Shown here: in pieces, positions 44,789-55,800 of the stretch | How the letters are laid out: each line of letters begins with the position of its first letter | Numbering within the stretch: the first letter of the stretch is position 1 | From: Pyropia yezoensis | Lineage: Eukaryota > Rhodophyta > Bangiophyceae > Bangiales > Bangiaceae | DNA length: 64,000 bases | Reading direction: 5' to 3' | Assembly (NCBI GenBank): GCA_009829735.1 | Contig: CM020618.1 | Span: 1,418,425 to 1,482,424 of the forward strand | Notes under the pieces: generated by a model | What the model was told of the DNA's origin: nothing | Database searches by the model: none | What the model saw: only the letters and a program-made list of their open reading frames with translations | Position numbers and translations under genes: made by a program

Positions 44789-44867
44789 AGGAACGGATCA
44801 GGCTAGTGGCCTGCCGCCCCTTGCATGGCACGTGTTGCCCCCCTACCTGGGGGTCAATACTGCCACA
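44789..44867 (-). repeat. Truncated 3' LTR of element C
   Basis: Only the last 79 bp of the plus-strand LTR sequence (aggaacggatcagg...tgccaca) remain; the left ~390 bp are replaced by unrelated DNA. Confidence 0.9.
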
Positions 44868-44880
44868 CTCCCCTCTCCTC
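44868..44880 (-). promoter_or_regulatory. Polypurine tract of element C
   Basis: GAGGAGAGGGGAG on minus, immediately before the 3' LTR end TGTGGCA. It confirms the element's orientation. Confidence 0.75.
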
Positions 44881-45205
44881 AGTTCCGACCGACCCGGTCG
44901 GCCCTGTGAGGGGGTGCGTAAACGCACGTCTCGCCGTTGGGGGCGCGACTTGCTGTCCCCCATCGAGTACGTAACGCGGATGTGGAGGCGGTCACGTTGA
45001 CCGCTCCTCTCCTCAAGCTTGCCCACTCGGCAGCTTGCTCTCTTCAGTTCACACTTCACCATCACCACCACCTCCCCTTCACCTTCCACTGGGCCGCCCC
45101 ACGCTGGGGAGGTCACCCGTATACCCACGATCCGAGTCCCCCTCAACTCGAGGCGGGTCTCGTGCCGCGATAGCCAGAGCGTCTCTCCCCAACTTGAGGA
45201 GAGCC

Positions 45206-47149
45206 ATGGCGACTCCGGGAGTTGAGACGGACTCTCTTGACGAGCGCATGGAGGACACCTACTACGGTGCAGCACCCGCCGGGACTTCCGGCGGGGGCTC
45301 CGCGATCGCTCCGGGGGATGGGACTCCCGCGTCACCCGGCTTTGGGTTGACGGCGGGATCTCCCCCGGAGGCGGGACAAGTTGTCCCGCGTGAGGCCTTG
45401 GGGCGCTGGTTTTACCCCGCTTGGCCTCTCTATGAGGAGGGGTTGACTGTTCTTCGCTGTGGCCGACTTGGCGCAGCGATGGGCCGGGTATGGGACCGCC
45501 TACGGGAGAAGTATCCCCGTAGGGTCGGGTTCCCTGCCGGCTTCAGGACGGACCGGTTTGCCTTCCTGGACGATGAGGAGGTTGAGGACGTTCAGCGGAC
45601 CAAGGCCATGGTGGACCGCGGGGGAACTATCCCGGGTCCCGGCGACTTGCCGACCTTTACTTGGGACGCGGTGGCAACTCGCCCCCCTTACCTTCACGAG
45701 GCCGATCCGCACACTCATCACTTTGGTGTGCGGATGGAGAAAGACTTCCGGCGAGGTCCCTACTTGGTGACCTCGGCTCAACTTGAGTTTCCTCAACAGT
45801 CTGCTGCCAGTAAGGAGCAGTACTATCCGAAGAAGCCCGAGTGGTGGCCTCAAGTTGAGGTCCCCTACGGGTTCCCGGCGTTGCTGCCACGGTTGCTTGA
45901 CCACTTCGGCTCCGTCATGTTGACGGCTGGCCCTGATCACCTGGTGTGGGCCATGTTGGCCACCCAGTGGCTCCTCGAGGTCATGTCGACCTGGGAGTTC
46001 TGTGTTCAGCGGTGGGGGATGCTCTGGCATCCCCCCCTCCGGCTCATCCACGGTTTGGAACAGCTCACCCCGCAGCTAGTTGCTGAGGGGTGCTCATCAG
46101 GACAACTCACTCTACTTGAGGAGATCCTCCGGCTCCATAAGTTTATCGAGTGGGAGAGCATTGAGCACAAGTTGCGCCGCCCCACTCGTGGGCCCAAGGA
46201 CGATGGCGCACTTCGCCAGTTCGTGTGGGTCGCTCGTGAACTTCACGACGGCCGTGTGGTCCTACGAGAGGGGTTGGGCATCGGGGACTACCCGTATGCC
46301 CCGGGGGTGGATCGCCACACTGCGCCACCAACGGACAAGCCCATAGTTATGGCTGTGCCCTCATATGATGACCATATGACTCAACCTACTGCGGGGGCCC
46401 CAAGTCGGGGTGGCAGTTACACCCGGGTACCGCCACCTAAGCGTGCCCCTCCGCTTCCTCCTGTTCCTTTCCAGCCTCACGGGAACATCCCGATCAGCGT
46501 GGCCGTGGAGTCATCCACCCCGGTGTCCCCCAACTTGGGGGCCACCCTCCTGACGGTATACCCCAAGTTGGTGTTACCGCCCACGCCTCTAACCTCAGAG
46601 ATGATGATCACCACGTTGGTGCGCACCATTTCCTGGTTGGCCGCGTCGACCGCAACCCTTCAAACTTCCGAGACTCCTCAACTTGAGGAGCGCGTTCGTA
46701 CTGCAGTGGCGACCGCGAGGTGCGAGTCGGTGGCGGAGTTTATGACAGCCGAGTTGGCTCGCATTGGGGCTATTATGCCCCAGCCAGCCCCACTTGGGCG
46801 TGGCAAACGTCGCGCGAGCCGGGCATACTCGCCTCCTCGCCGTCGTCGCCGACACTCGCGGCGCTCTCCTTCAGTATCGGAAGACGAGTTGTCTTACTCC
46901 GTTTCGGATTCCTCTACCCCGTCGGAGACGGAGTCTGTCCAGCGTCTGCGTCGCAAACTTGCGCGCAAGACCAGGCAGAAGAGTAGCCACGGTCGGCGCC
47001 ACTTGCGCGACCGTGAAGGGCGCGACGGTTCCGACTTGGAGCTGCCGGCCCCGCCGACTGGTGGAGACCGTTATCGGCGTGGGTCTCGCCGCTCGCCTCC
47101 ACGTGAGGGCGAGGGCCGTGGGGTTGGAGAGTCTAGCATGCGTGCCTAG
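45206..47149 (+). CDS. Antisense ORF of the chromovirus (intact copy, 647 aa), function unknown
   Basis: The ATG at 45206 (MATPGVETDSLDERMEDT) opens a 647-residue frame without interruption, on the strand opposite gag-pol and convergent with it: the two stop codons are 111 bp apart. An in-frame start further upstream is possible, but the region before 45206 looks like leader. The N-terminal 250 residues look globular (GRVWDRLREKYPRRVGF, FLDDEEVEDVQ, HHFGVRMEKDFRRGPYLV, PEWWPQVEVPYGFPALLP). The middle is mixed, with a Pro-rich stretch. The end (~530-640) is Arg/Ser-rich (PPRRRRRHSRRSPSVSEDEL) like a nuclear or RNA-binding tail. Homologues occupy the same place in A and B. I recognise no family and no transmembrane segment, so it is not an obvious env. 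Transcription would have to start in or near the 3' LTR, antisense to the element. Confidence 0.72.
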   Translation: MATPGVETDSLDERMEDTYYGAAPAGTSGGGSAIAPGDGTPASPGFGLTAGSPPEAGQVVPREALGRWFYPAWPLYEEGLTVLRCGRLGAAMGRVWDRLREKYPRRVGFPAGFRTDRFAFLDDEEVEDVQRTKAMVDRGGTIPGPGDLPTFTWDAVATRPPYLHEADPHTHHFGVRMEKDFRRGPYLVTSAQLEFPQQSAASKEQYYPKKPEWWPQVEVPYGFPALLPRLLDHFGSVMLTAGPDHLVWAMLATQWLLEVMSTWEFCVQRWGMLWHPPLRLIHGLEQLTPQLVAEGCSSGQLTLLEEILRLHKFIEWESIEHKLRRPTRGPKDDGALRQFVWVARELHDGRVVLREGLGIGDYPYAPGVDRHTAPPTDKPIVMAVPSYDDHMTQPTAGAPSRGGSYTRVPPPKRAPPLPPVPFQPHGNIPISVAVESSTPVSPNLGATLLTVYPKLVLPPTPLTSEMMITTLVRTISWLAASTATLQTSETPQLEERVRTAVATARCESVAEFMTAELARIGAIMPQPAPLGRGKRRASRAYSPPRRRRRHSRRSPSVSEDELSYSVSDSSTPSETESVQRLRRKLARKTRQKSSHGRRHLRDREGRDGSDLELPAPPTGGDRYRRGSRRSPPREGEGRGVGESSMRA

Positions 47150-47260
47150 TTGGCAGCTGCCTTTGTTGTGAGAGTGTGAGGGTTAGGGCTGTAGTTGAAA
47201 GCCACTCTGCGTACCACTTCGACTTGAAGCACTCTCTTGGCACTGTTGCTCGGCCTTCCC

Positions 47261-50200
47261 TCACGTTGAGGGAGGGCTGTTAGGGTCTATCTCATTCCGG
47301 GCACAGTACGCCCGGACCTTCTCAGCGGGAAGGTCCTCCACATACTCCCACGTATCGTCTTTGGCTTTGTAGCCAAACCAACGCACCCTCAACATGAGGC
47401 GGTCAGTGTCTTCATCCCATCCGTGGTCGATGAAATTATCGAACACGTACTCCTGCGGGCCCTGTTTGGCCGCAGGCAGTGAGGGGAGGCGCCACGCTTC
47501 CAAAGCACGCGCCCAAGCTGGGTCGCCTGCAGGCGGTGGTGCAACTTTGACCACGTCCTGTCCGTTCACTGTGCGGACCCCATCGTCACTTTCGATGGTG
47601 AAGCGCCGCCCATCAGTACGAAGGACCTGGTACGGTCCCTTCGTCTGGAATACCAGCTTACCCCCAGTTGGGGTGTGCGAGTGTACCAGCACCCAGTCAC
47701 CCTGCTCGGGGACATGCTTAGCATTGCGCACCTTTTTGTCAAAGGTACGCTTGTAGCGCTTTTGTGCTTTGTCCATCTCAGCCCTGACTTTAGGGATGAG
47801 GTGCTCCAGCCTAGCAGCGAACTCCGCCTTACTCTCAGTAGGAGTAGGCGTACTGCCACTACCCTCCCCAGTTGGGAGCGACCGCCGCACAGCAATAGAC
47901 CGCACACGACGGGGGGTCACAAAAGCGAGGGGTACTTCCCCTGTAGATGAGTGAACCTGCGAATTGTAGGCAGTAGTAAGGATAGAAATGTATTGGTCCC
48001 ACGTCTTCACGTGCTCACTCACATAGTGGCGCAGCTGCCGAACAATAGTTTTGTTGAAGCGCTCCACCTGCCCATTAGTTTGTGGGTGGTAGGGGGTGGC
48101 ATAGTTTGCCTTAACCCCCAACATATCCAGCACTCCCTGAAACAGTACAGACGCAAATTGCGGTCCATTGTCCGATAGTGTACTATCCGGGATGCCATAC
48201 GCGGCAACCCAGTGATCTAGAAAGGCTGACACGACCGACATGGCCGTGATCTTCGCCAGTGGGATCGCTCGCGTAAGTTTCGTGAAGCGGTCACAGGTGA
48301 CCAGGAGGTACTGGTTGCCCTCCTCGGTCACCGGCAGTGGTCCAAGGATGTCCATCGCCAACGCGGCGAAGGGCTCCTTGGCCGGGGAACAATAGCATAG
48401 CCGTAGTAGGGCGCCGTTCCATCAGACGGTTCTGTGCACAACTTGTGCAGGCAGCCACCCAACTGTAGATGTCCACCACCATGGGACGGCCAGTAGTACC
48501 TGGTCCTCAGGTCTGGTAGAGTTTAATAGACCCCAGGTGTCCGCCCGTGGGAGCGTTGTGCTCCCTCTCAAGGATACTGTCCTTGAGGGATGCGGGGACG
48601 ACAAGTTGGTTGGTCCCCTGGAATACCCCCATCCTCATGAGGAGGCCATCGTCTCCCAGAAAGAAGCGCGTCTCAACCACTGTATCCAGTGTATCCCTCT
48701 GCGACTTGCAGAAGGGGTTCTCGGCCTGGGCCTGCACCACCTCGTCCAGGGACAGGGGCAAGTACTTCTTGTTCCCTGGCGCCTCGGGGTTCAACGCCTG
48801 ACCCGAGCGCGTGACTACCCCCACGATGGGGATGTCCTCATCGACTGAATGATTGTCCAGCCCCTCGGTAGGTACCCGAGAGAGGCCGTCGGCAAGGGCA
48901 TGTTGCCTGCCAGGTCGGTACTCAATGTCAAAGCTGAAGGGTGCCAGTCGCACCCTCCACCGGTTGAGACGAGTGTTCGTACAGTCCGTCTTGAAGATGA
49001 ACTGCAACGCGCGGTGGTCACAGCGGATGAGGAACTTCTCACCCTCTAGGTAGTGACGAAGTGACGTCACCGCCCACACCACTGCGAGTCCTTCCAACTC
49101 GGTGACTCCGTAGTTCTTCTCGGCCGAGTTCAGCCCCTTACTGAAGTATCCCACCGGCAAGTACTCCTTGTCCGGCTGCTGCTGAAGCAACACACAACCA
49201 AGTTGGTCGTAGCTAGCGTCCACATCCAGGATGTAGTGGCCTCCCAACCTGGGAATAGCCAAGATGGGGGGCTTCAGCAGAAGGTCCCGAAGAGTCTCAA
49301 AGGATTCCTGCTCCACCCGACTTGGGGGAGGCAGGTTCTTCGGTAGCGTTGAGCTCACTAACTCATTCAACGGCTTCGCCACCTTGGCGAAGCCCTTCGT
49401 GAAAACGTCGGTACACGTTACACATCCCGAGGAAGCTCCTCATCTGGGTCTGGGTCCGGGGGTACTGAGCCTTACGAATGGCCCTCAAGTTCTTCTCGTT
49501 AACACTGAGACGCCCCGGACGGAACAACATGTCCCAAGTATTACACCTCTTGAGTGAAGAGGTGGCACTTACTCGCCTTCAGTGACACACCGGCGTCAGC
49601 AAGTAGCTTGAACACCTGGCCAAGATGGCCAATGTGTTCCTCCGGACTTCGGGAGAACACAATAATATCGTCTAGGTACACAAGACAGATCTGCCACCGT
49701 ACTCCGGCCAGAATCATGTCCATAGCGGCGTTGGAAAGTTGCCGGCGCGTTACACAGACCAAACGGTAGACGCTTGCACTGGTAGGTTACCACAGTGACA
49801 GGTAAAGGTAGTTTTTATGCCTGTCCTCCGGGGCAATGGGAATTTGCCAGTACCCGCGTTACAGTCCAGGGTGGAGAACACGTTTGCCTCTCCCAGAGAG
49901 TCCAGACAGTCGTCCATCCTAGGTAGGGGATAACTGTCCTTCACCGTGCTCTCGTTGAGCTCACGGTAGTCGATACAAAACTGGGGGGGCCCATCAATTT
50001 TGGGGACGATAACCACCGGACTCGCCCACTCGGCGTTGCTGGCCTCGATCACATCGAGGGCCTCCATGCGAGCAACTTGCTCCTTAACGAGGGCCCTTGA
50101 ACGAGGTCCTCCCCTATACGGTTGTTGGCGTATAGGGGGTGCACCGGGCTTCAACTCGATCCGGTGTTGGGTGGCTCTCATGAGTCCCAAATTGACCATC

Positions 50201-50389
50201 CCACAACTTGTGATATTGGTCCAAGAGGCGTTCAACTTGAACCCTCAACCTGGGGGGGACACCCTCCATGTTCACATGGGGCCGAGAAGAGGCGGCCGTC
50301 TTGGCTTGATGCTTCTCCTTTCCGGACTTCGGGTCGCTACTTGCGCCCGCGTTGAGGGTGACCGCTACTACCGGTCCCCTCGTGTTGGT
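47261..50389 (-). pseudogene. pol of element C: RT, RNase H, integrase, chromodomain (frame breaks, 5' part in gap)
   Basis: Integrase core to chromodomain is open at 47261-48361, including SDNGPQFAS, PYHPQTNGQVERFNK and a complete chromodomain (EYVFDNFIDHGWDEDTDRL, LRVRWFGYKAKDDTWEYVE). An extra g near 48386 shifts the frame before the integrase zinc finger. RNase H is open at 48507-49382. A TAA at 49541-49543 lies at exactly the same codon as in copy B. RT is interrupted near 49728 and 49786-49855. The gap at 50390 removes protease and gag. Confidence 0.88.
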
Positions 50390-50889
50390 NNNNNNNNNNN
50401 NNNNNNNNNNNNNNNNNNNNNNNNNNNNNNNNNNNNNNNNNNNNNNNNNNNNNNNNNNNNNNNNNNNNNNNNNNNNNNNNNNNNNNNNNNNNNNNNNNNN
50501 NNNNNNNNNNNNNNNNNNNNNNNNNNNNNNNNNNNNNNNNNNNNNNNNNNNNNNNNNNNNNNNNNNNNNNNNNNNNNNNNNNNNNNNNNNNNNNNNNNNN
50601 NNNNNNNNNNNNNNNNNNNNNNNNNNNNNNNNNNNNNNNNNNNNNNNNNNNNNNNNNNNNNNNNNNNNNNNNNNNNNNNNNNNNNNNNNNNNNNNNNNNN
50701 NNNNNNNNNNNNNNNNNNNNNNNNNNNNNNNNNNNNNNNNNNNNNNNNNNNNNNNNNNNNNNNNNNNNNNNNNNNNNNNNNNNNNNNNNNNNNNNNNNNN
50801 NNNNNNNNNNNNNNNNNNNNNNNNNNNNNNNNNNNNNNNNNNNNNNNNNNNNNNNNNNNNNNNNNNNNNNNNNNNNNNNNNNNNNNNNN
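50390..50889. other. Assembly gap (500 N)
   Basis: 500 N between element C and the satellite array. The 5' half of element C and the true left border of the array are not visible. Confidence 0.95.
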
Positions 50890-52064
50890 ATTAAAAAGCA
50901 ACCCCCCGCCTGCTGTATTCAGGCTGCGTCATCCGCCACCCACCCGACCATCGTCGTCCCCCGCCCCCGTCATCGCCCTCCCCCCTCCAGCAGTACCCGT
51001 CGTCGTCGTCGCTCCCCCGTCCTTGTTGCCCCCCCCCCATCGTCCTCTCTCCCCCCCCCGGTGGTCGCCGTTCCCCCCTTCTGTTATGCATCGTCTGCCT
51101 TCTGCTGTCCCCTCCTTCCCCGTTGGTGTACCCCTCGCTCTCACTGTCTGCCTCTCTGTGCCCCCCGTTTGTTTCCGCTGCCCCTCTCGCATCTCTTCAC
51201 ATGCTTCGCATCCTCCTGATGATTTTGCTTTCTATTATTGTTGATGGAAAACTCATTGACGTCCCTCTGTTGGCCATCATGGCCAACAGAGGGGATTTCA
51301 ATGAGTTTCATGATGCCCAGGCATCCCGATCAAAGTCAACTCGTTTTTCCCCTTCGTTGCCCATAGCGTGCAGCGGACCCGTAGGAGGGTGGCAGGCGAC
51401 CAGGGTTCTCCGAGGTGGTGGCAAGTAAGCTCCGAGGCGACGTTCACGGGATGCTAACAAAAATTAAAGCAGACGCGGCGTGTTGGGAAGAGGACGCGTG
51501 GACCTCTGCGCCGTTGTCTTTTTTTTCACCAGCTTCCCAGGAGCCCTCGAGCATAAGGTAGATGCCGCGTTCCGTTACCCAAGAATGGAGCGGGACAGAG
51601 AAAAAACCGTTGGGCCCTCTGCCGTCAGCGTCCTGCGACAACTTTGTGAGTGGGCTTATGAGATCTTGGTGGGATCTTACACAAGTGCATAGCCAATCAA
51701 CAGGCGCCATTGAGTGCTTTTTTATTGTACGCGTGTACCTGTTAGAACATATGGATTTGCCATGACAATACAACTTCATGTTTTCTCGCGCCCAGCCATT
51801 CCCAACCGGGCGACGTTGCGCAAGGCCCGAAGCGGCACCAGCGTTCCATGCCCTTCACGGGCCGACCCAGACCGCCTTGAAGTGCAACAGGAGCGGACCA
51901 AGTGATCTCAGGCGCGTCCAAGATCCCGCCGGTCTGCCAGCACAGACCACTGCATCTCCTGACCCGGCGTGTGTCTCAGAAGTACCCCAAGGAGCGAGGC
52001 CCCAGCTCCCATGCGGGTGCACGACTGCGACACGAGATCGGCGGTGGCGGTGGCGGTGGGGGGG

Positions 52065-52222
52065 TTGTCGACGGCAACGCGACGGCGCCGTCCTCTATGA
52101 TGTGACGCGGTGCTCCTGGTGGGGACCGGGTGACGGCGGCCGAGAGTTCCATTGACGGTGTACGTCGGGCGGAGACGGGGGCGACAGACGCACCCCGTGG
52201 TCTGAAGGACACTGCAAGACGC
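52065..52222 (+). repeat. Fanzor-3'-region-like segment in a satellite unit (first unit shown)
   Basis: Homologue of 43948-44108, preceded by the same kind of ggcggt run. It recurs once per unit (next at ~53587, then about every 1.52 kb). Confidence 0.8.
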
Positions 52223-52765
52223 CATTGTGCATCCCCCAAAAAGTAGCTCATGCAGGTTGAGATGCGCAACGTGTATCGTAACATGTTTCGTGCACCGTTA
52301 CAGCATGACCCGAGCACAACCAATCGAGCAATTCACTTCCATCTGTTCCGAGGTGTAAGGATGCGGGAAATGCATGCGGAATTTGGTGGAAAGATTCGAT
52401 CATCGCACCCATTAAAAAGCAACCCCCCGCCTGCTGTATTCAGCTGCGTCATCCGCCACCCACCCGACCATCGTCGTCCCCGCCCCCGTCATCGCCCTCC
52501 CCTCCAGCAGTACCGTCGTCGTCGTCGCTCCCACCGTCCTTGTTGCCCCCCCCCCATCGTCCTCTCTCCCCCCCCGGGTCGCCGTTCCCCCCTTCTGTTA
52601 TGCATCGTCTGCCTTCTGCTGTCCCCCCTCCTTCCCCGTTGGTGTACCCCCTCGCTCTCACTGTCTGCCTCTCTGTGCCCCCCGTTTGTTTCCGCTGCCC
52701 CTCTCGCATCTCTTCACATGCTTCGCATCCTCCTGATGATTTTGCTTTCTATTATTGTTGATGGA

Positions 52766-52826
52766 AAACTCATTGACGTCCCCTCTGTTGGCCATCATGG
52801 CCAACAGAGGGGATTTCAATGAGTTT
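52766..52826. repeat. 61-bp near-perfect palindrome in a satellite unit (second unit shown)
   Basis: Two 30-bp arms around a single central base at 52796; 28 of 30 positions pair (core cccctctgttggccat / atggccaacagagggg). Counterparts: 51249-51308, 54293-54353, 55820-55880, 57343-57403, 58866-58926, 60392-60452, 61916-61976, 63441-63501. The first is one base shorter in a C run. Confidence 0.92.
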
Positions 52827-55800
52827 CATGATGCCCAGGCATCCCGATCAAGTCAACTCGTTTTTCCCCTTCGTTGCCCATAGCGTGCAGCGGACCCGTA
52901 GGAGGGTGGCAGGCGACCAGGGTTCTCCCGAGGTGGTGGCAAGTAAGCTCCGAGGCGACGTTCACGGATGGGGCTAACAAAAATTAAAGCAGACGCGGCG
53001 TGTTGGGAAGAGGACGCGTGGACCTCTGCGCCGTTGTCTTTTTTTTCACCAGCTTCCCAGGAGCCCTCGAGCATAAGGTAGATGCCGCGTTCCGTTACCC
53101 CAAGATGGAGCGGGACAGAGAAAAAAACCGTTGGGCCCTCTGCCGTCAGCGTCCTGCGACAACTTTGTGAGTGGGCTTATGAGATCTTGGTGGGATCTTA
53201 CACAAGTGCATAGCCAATCAACAGGCGCCATTGAGTGCTTTTTTATTGTACGCGTGTACCTGTTAGAACATATGGATTTGCCATGACAATACAACTTCAT
53301 GTTTTCTCGCGCCCAGCCATTCCCAACCGGGCGACGTTGCGCAAGGCCCGAAGCGGCACCAGCGTTCCATGCCCTTCACGGGCCGACCCAGACCGCCTTG
53401 AAGTGCAACAGGAGCGGACCAAGTGATCTCAGGCGCGTCCAAGATCCCGCCGGTCTGCCAGCACAGACCACTGCATCTCCCTGACCCGGCGTGTGTCTCA
53501 GAAGTACCCCAAGGAGCGAGGCCCCAGCTCCCATGCGGGTGCACGACTGCGACACGAGATCGGCGGTGGCGGTGGCGGTGGGGGGGTTGTCGACGGCAAC
53601 GCGACGGCGCCGTCCTCTATGATGTGACGCGGTGCTCCTGGTGGGGACCGGGTGACGGCGGCCGAGAGTTCCATTGACGGTGTACGTCGGGCGGAGACGG
53701 GGGCGACAGACGCACCCCGTGGTCTGAAGGACACTGCAAGACGCCATTGTGCATCCCCCAAAAAGTAGCTCATGCAGGTTGAGATGCGCAACGTGTATCG
53801 TAACATGTTTCGTGCACCGTTACAGCATGACCCGAGCACAACCAATCGAGCAATTCACTTCCATCTGTTCCGAGGTGTAAGGATGCGGGAAATGCATGCG
53901 GAATTTGGTGGAAAGATTCGATCATCGCACCCATTAAAAAGCAACCCCCCGCCTGCTGTATTCAGCTGCGTCATCCGCCACCCACCCGACCATCGTCGTC
54001 CCCCGCCCCCGTCATCGCCCTCCCCCTCCAGCAGTACCCGTCGTCGTCGTCGCTCCCACCGTCCTTGTTGCCCCCCCCCCATCGTCCTCTCTCCCCCCCC
54101 CGGTGGTCGCCGTTCCCCCCTTCTGTTATGCATCGTCTGCCTTCTGCTGTCCCCCTCCTTCCCCGTTGGTGTACCCCCTCGCTCTCACTGTCTGCCTCTC
54201 TGTGCCCCCCGTTTGTTTCCGCTGCCCCTCTCGCATCTCTTCACATGCTTCGCATCCTCCTGATGATTTTGCTTTCTATTATTGTTGATGGAAAACTCAT
54301 TGACGTCCCCTCTGTTGGCCATCATGGCCAACAGAGGGGATTTCAATGAGTTTCATGATGCCCAGGCATCCCGATCAAAGTCAACTCGTTTTTCCCCTTC
54401 GTTGCCCATAGCGTGCAGCGGACCCGTAGGAGGGTGGCAGGCGACCAGGGTTCTCCGAGGTGGTGGCAAGTAAGCTCCGAGGCGACGTTCACGGATGGGG
54501 CTAACAAAAATTAAAGCAGACGCGGCGTGTTGGGAAGAGGACGCGTGGACCTCTGCGCCGTTGTCTTTTTTTTCACCAGCTTCCCAGGAGCCCTCGAGCA
54601 TAAGGTAGATGCCGCGTTCCGTTACCCCAAGATGGAGCGGGACAGAGAAAAAACCGTTGGGCCCTCTGCCGTCAGCGTCCTGCGACAACTTTGTGAGTGG
54701 GCTTATGAGATCTTGGTGGGATCTTACACAAGTGCATAGCCAATCAACAGGCGCCATTGAGTGCTTTTTTATTGTACGCGTGTACCTGTTAGAACATATG
54801 GATTTGCCATGACAATACAACTTCATGTTTTCTCGCGCCCAGCCATTCCCAACCGGGCGACGTTGCGCAAGGCCCGAAGCGGCACCAGCGTTCCATGCCC
54901 TTCACGGGCCGACCCAGACCGCCTTGAAGTGCAACAGGAGCGGACCAAGTGATCTCAGGCGCGTCCAAGATCCCGCCGGTCTGCCAGCACAGACCACTGC
55001 ATCTCCTGACCCGGCGTGTGTCTCAGAAGTACCCCAAGGAGCGAGGCCCCAGCTCCCATGCGGGTGCACGACTGCGACACGAGATCGGCGGTGGCGGTGG
55101 CGGTGGGGGGGTTGTCGACGGCAACGCGACGGCGCCGTCCTCTATGATGTGACGCGGTGCTCCTGGTGGGGACCGGGTGACGGCGGCCGAGAGTTCCATT
55201 GACGGTGTACGTCGGGCGGAGACGGGGGCGACAGACGCACCCCGTGGTCTGAAGGACACTGCAAGACGCCATTGTGCATCCCCCAAAAAGTAGCTCATGC
55301 AGGTTGAGATGCGCAACGTGTATCGTAACATGTTTCGTGCACCGTTACAGCATGACCCGAGCACAACCAATCGAGCAATTCACTTCCATCTGTTCCGAGG
55401 TGTAAGGATGCGGGAAATGCATGCGGAATTTGGTGGAAAGATTCGATCATCGCACCCATTAAAAAGCAACCCCCCGCCTGCTGTATTCAGCTGCGTCATC
55501 CGCCACCCACCCGACCATCGTCGTCCCCCGCCCCCGTCATCGCCCTCCCCCCTCCAGCAGTACCCGTCGTCGTCGTCGCTCCCACCGTCCTTGTTGCCCC
55601 CCCCCATCGTCCTCTCTCCCCCCCCCCGGTGGTCGCCGTTCCCCCCTTCTGTTATGCATCGTCTGCCTTCTGCTGTCCCCCTCCTTCCCCGTTGGTGTAC
55701 CCCCTCGCTCTCACTGTCTGCCTCTCTGTGCCCCCCGTTTGTTTCCGCTGCCCCTCTCGCATCTCTTCACATGCTTCGCATCCTCCTGATGATTTTTGCT

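Larger units (their letters stand above)
44789..50389 (-). mobile_element. Chromodomain Ty3/Gypsy element, copy C (5' half lost in gap, 3' LTR truncated)
   Basis: Nearly identical to copy B at an offset of ~12.76 kb. It keeps only 79 bp of its 3' LTR, then the polypurine tract, an intact antisense ORF, and pol up to the linker upstream of RT, where the gap at 50390 starts. Confidence 0.9.

Noticed and set aside
45206-47149. env gene of an errantivirus-like element
   Set aside because: It is on the strand opposite gag-pol and has no signal peptide or membrane anchor.
52250-52822. Satellite ORF starting MQVEMRNVYRNMFRAP, present in most units, and a 157-codon antisense ORF (MKLYCHGKSICSN)
   Set aside because: The units are so similar that the frames are conserved passively, and variable poly-C runs change the C-terminal part from unit to unit. 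No domain recognised.
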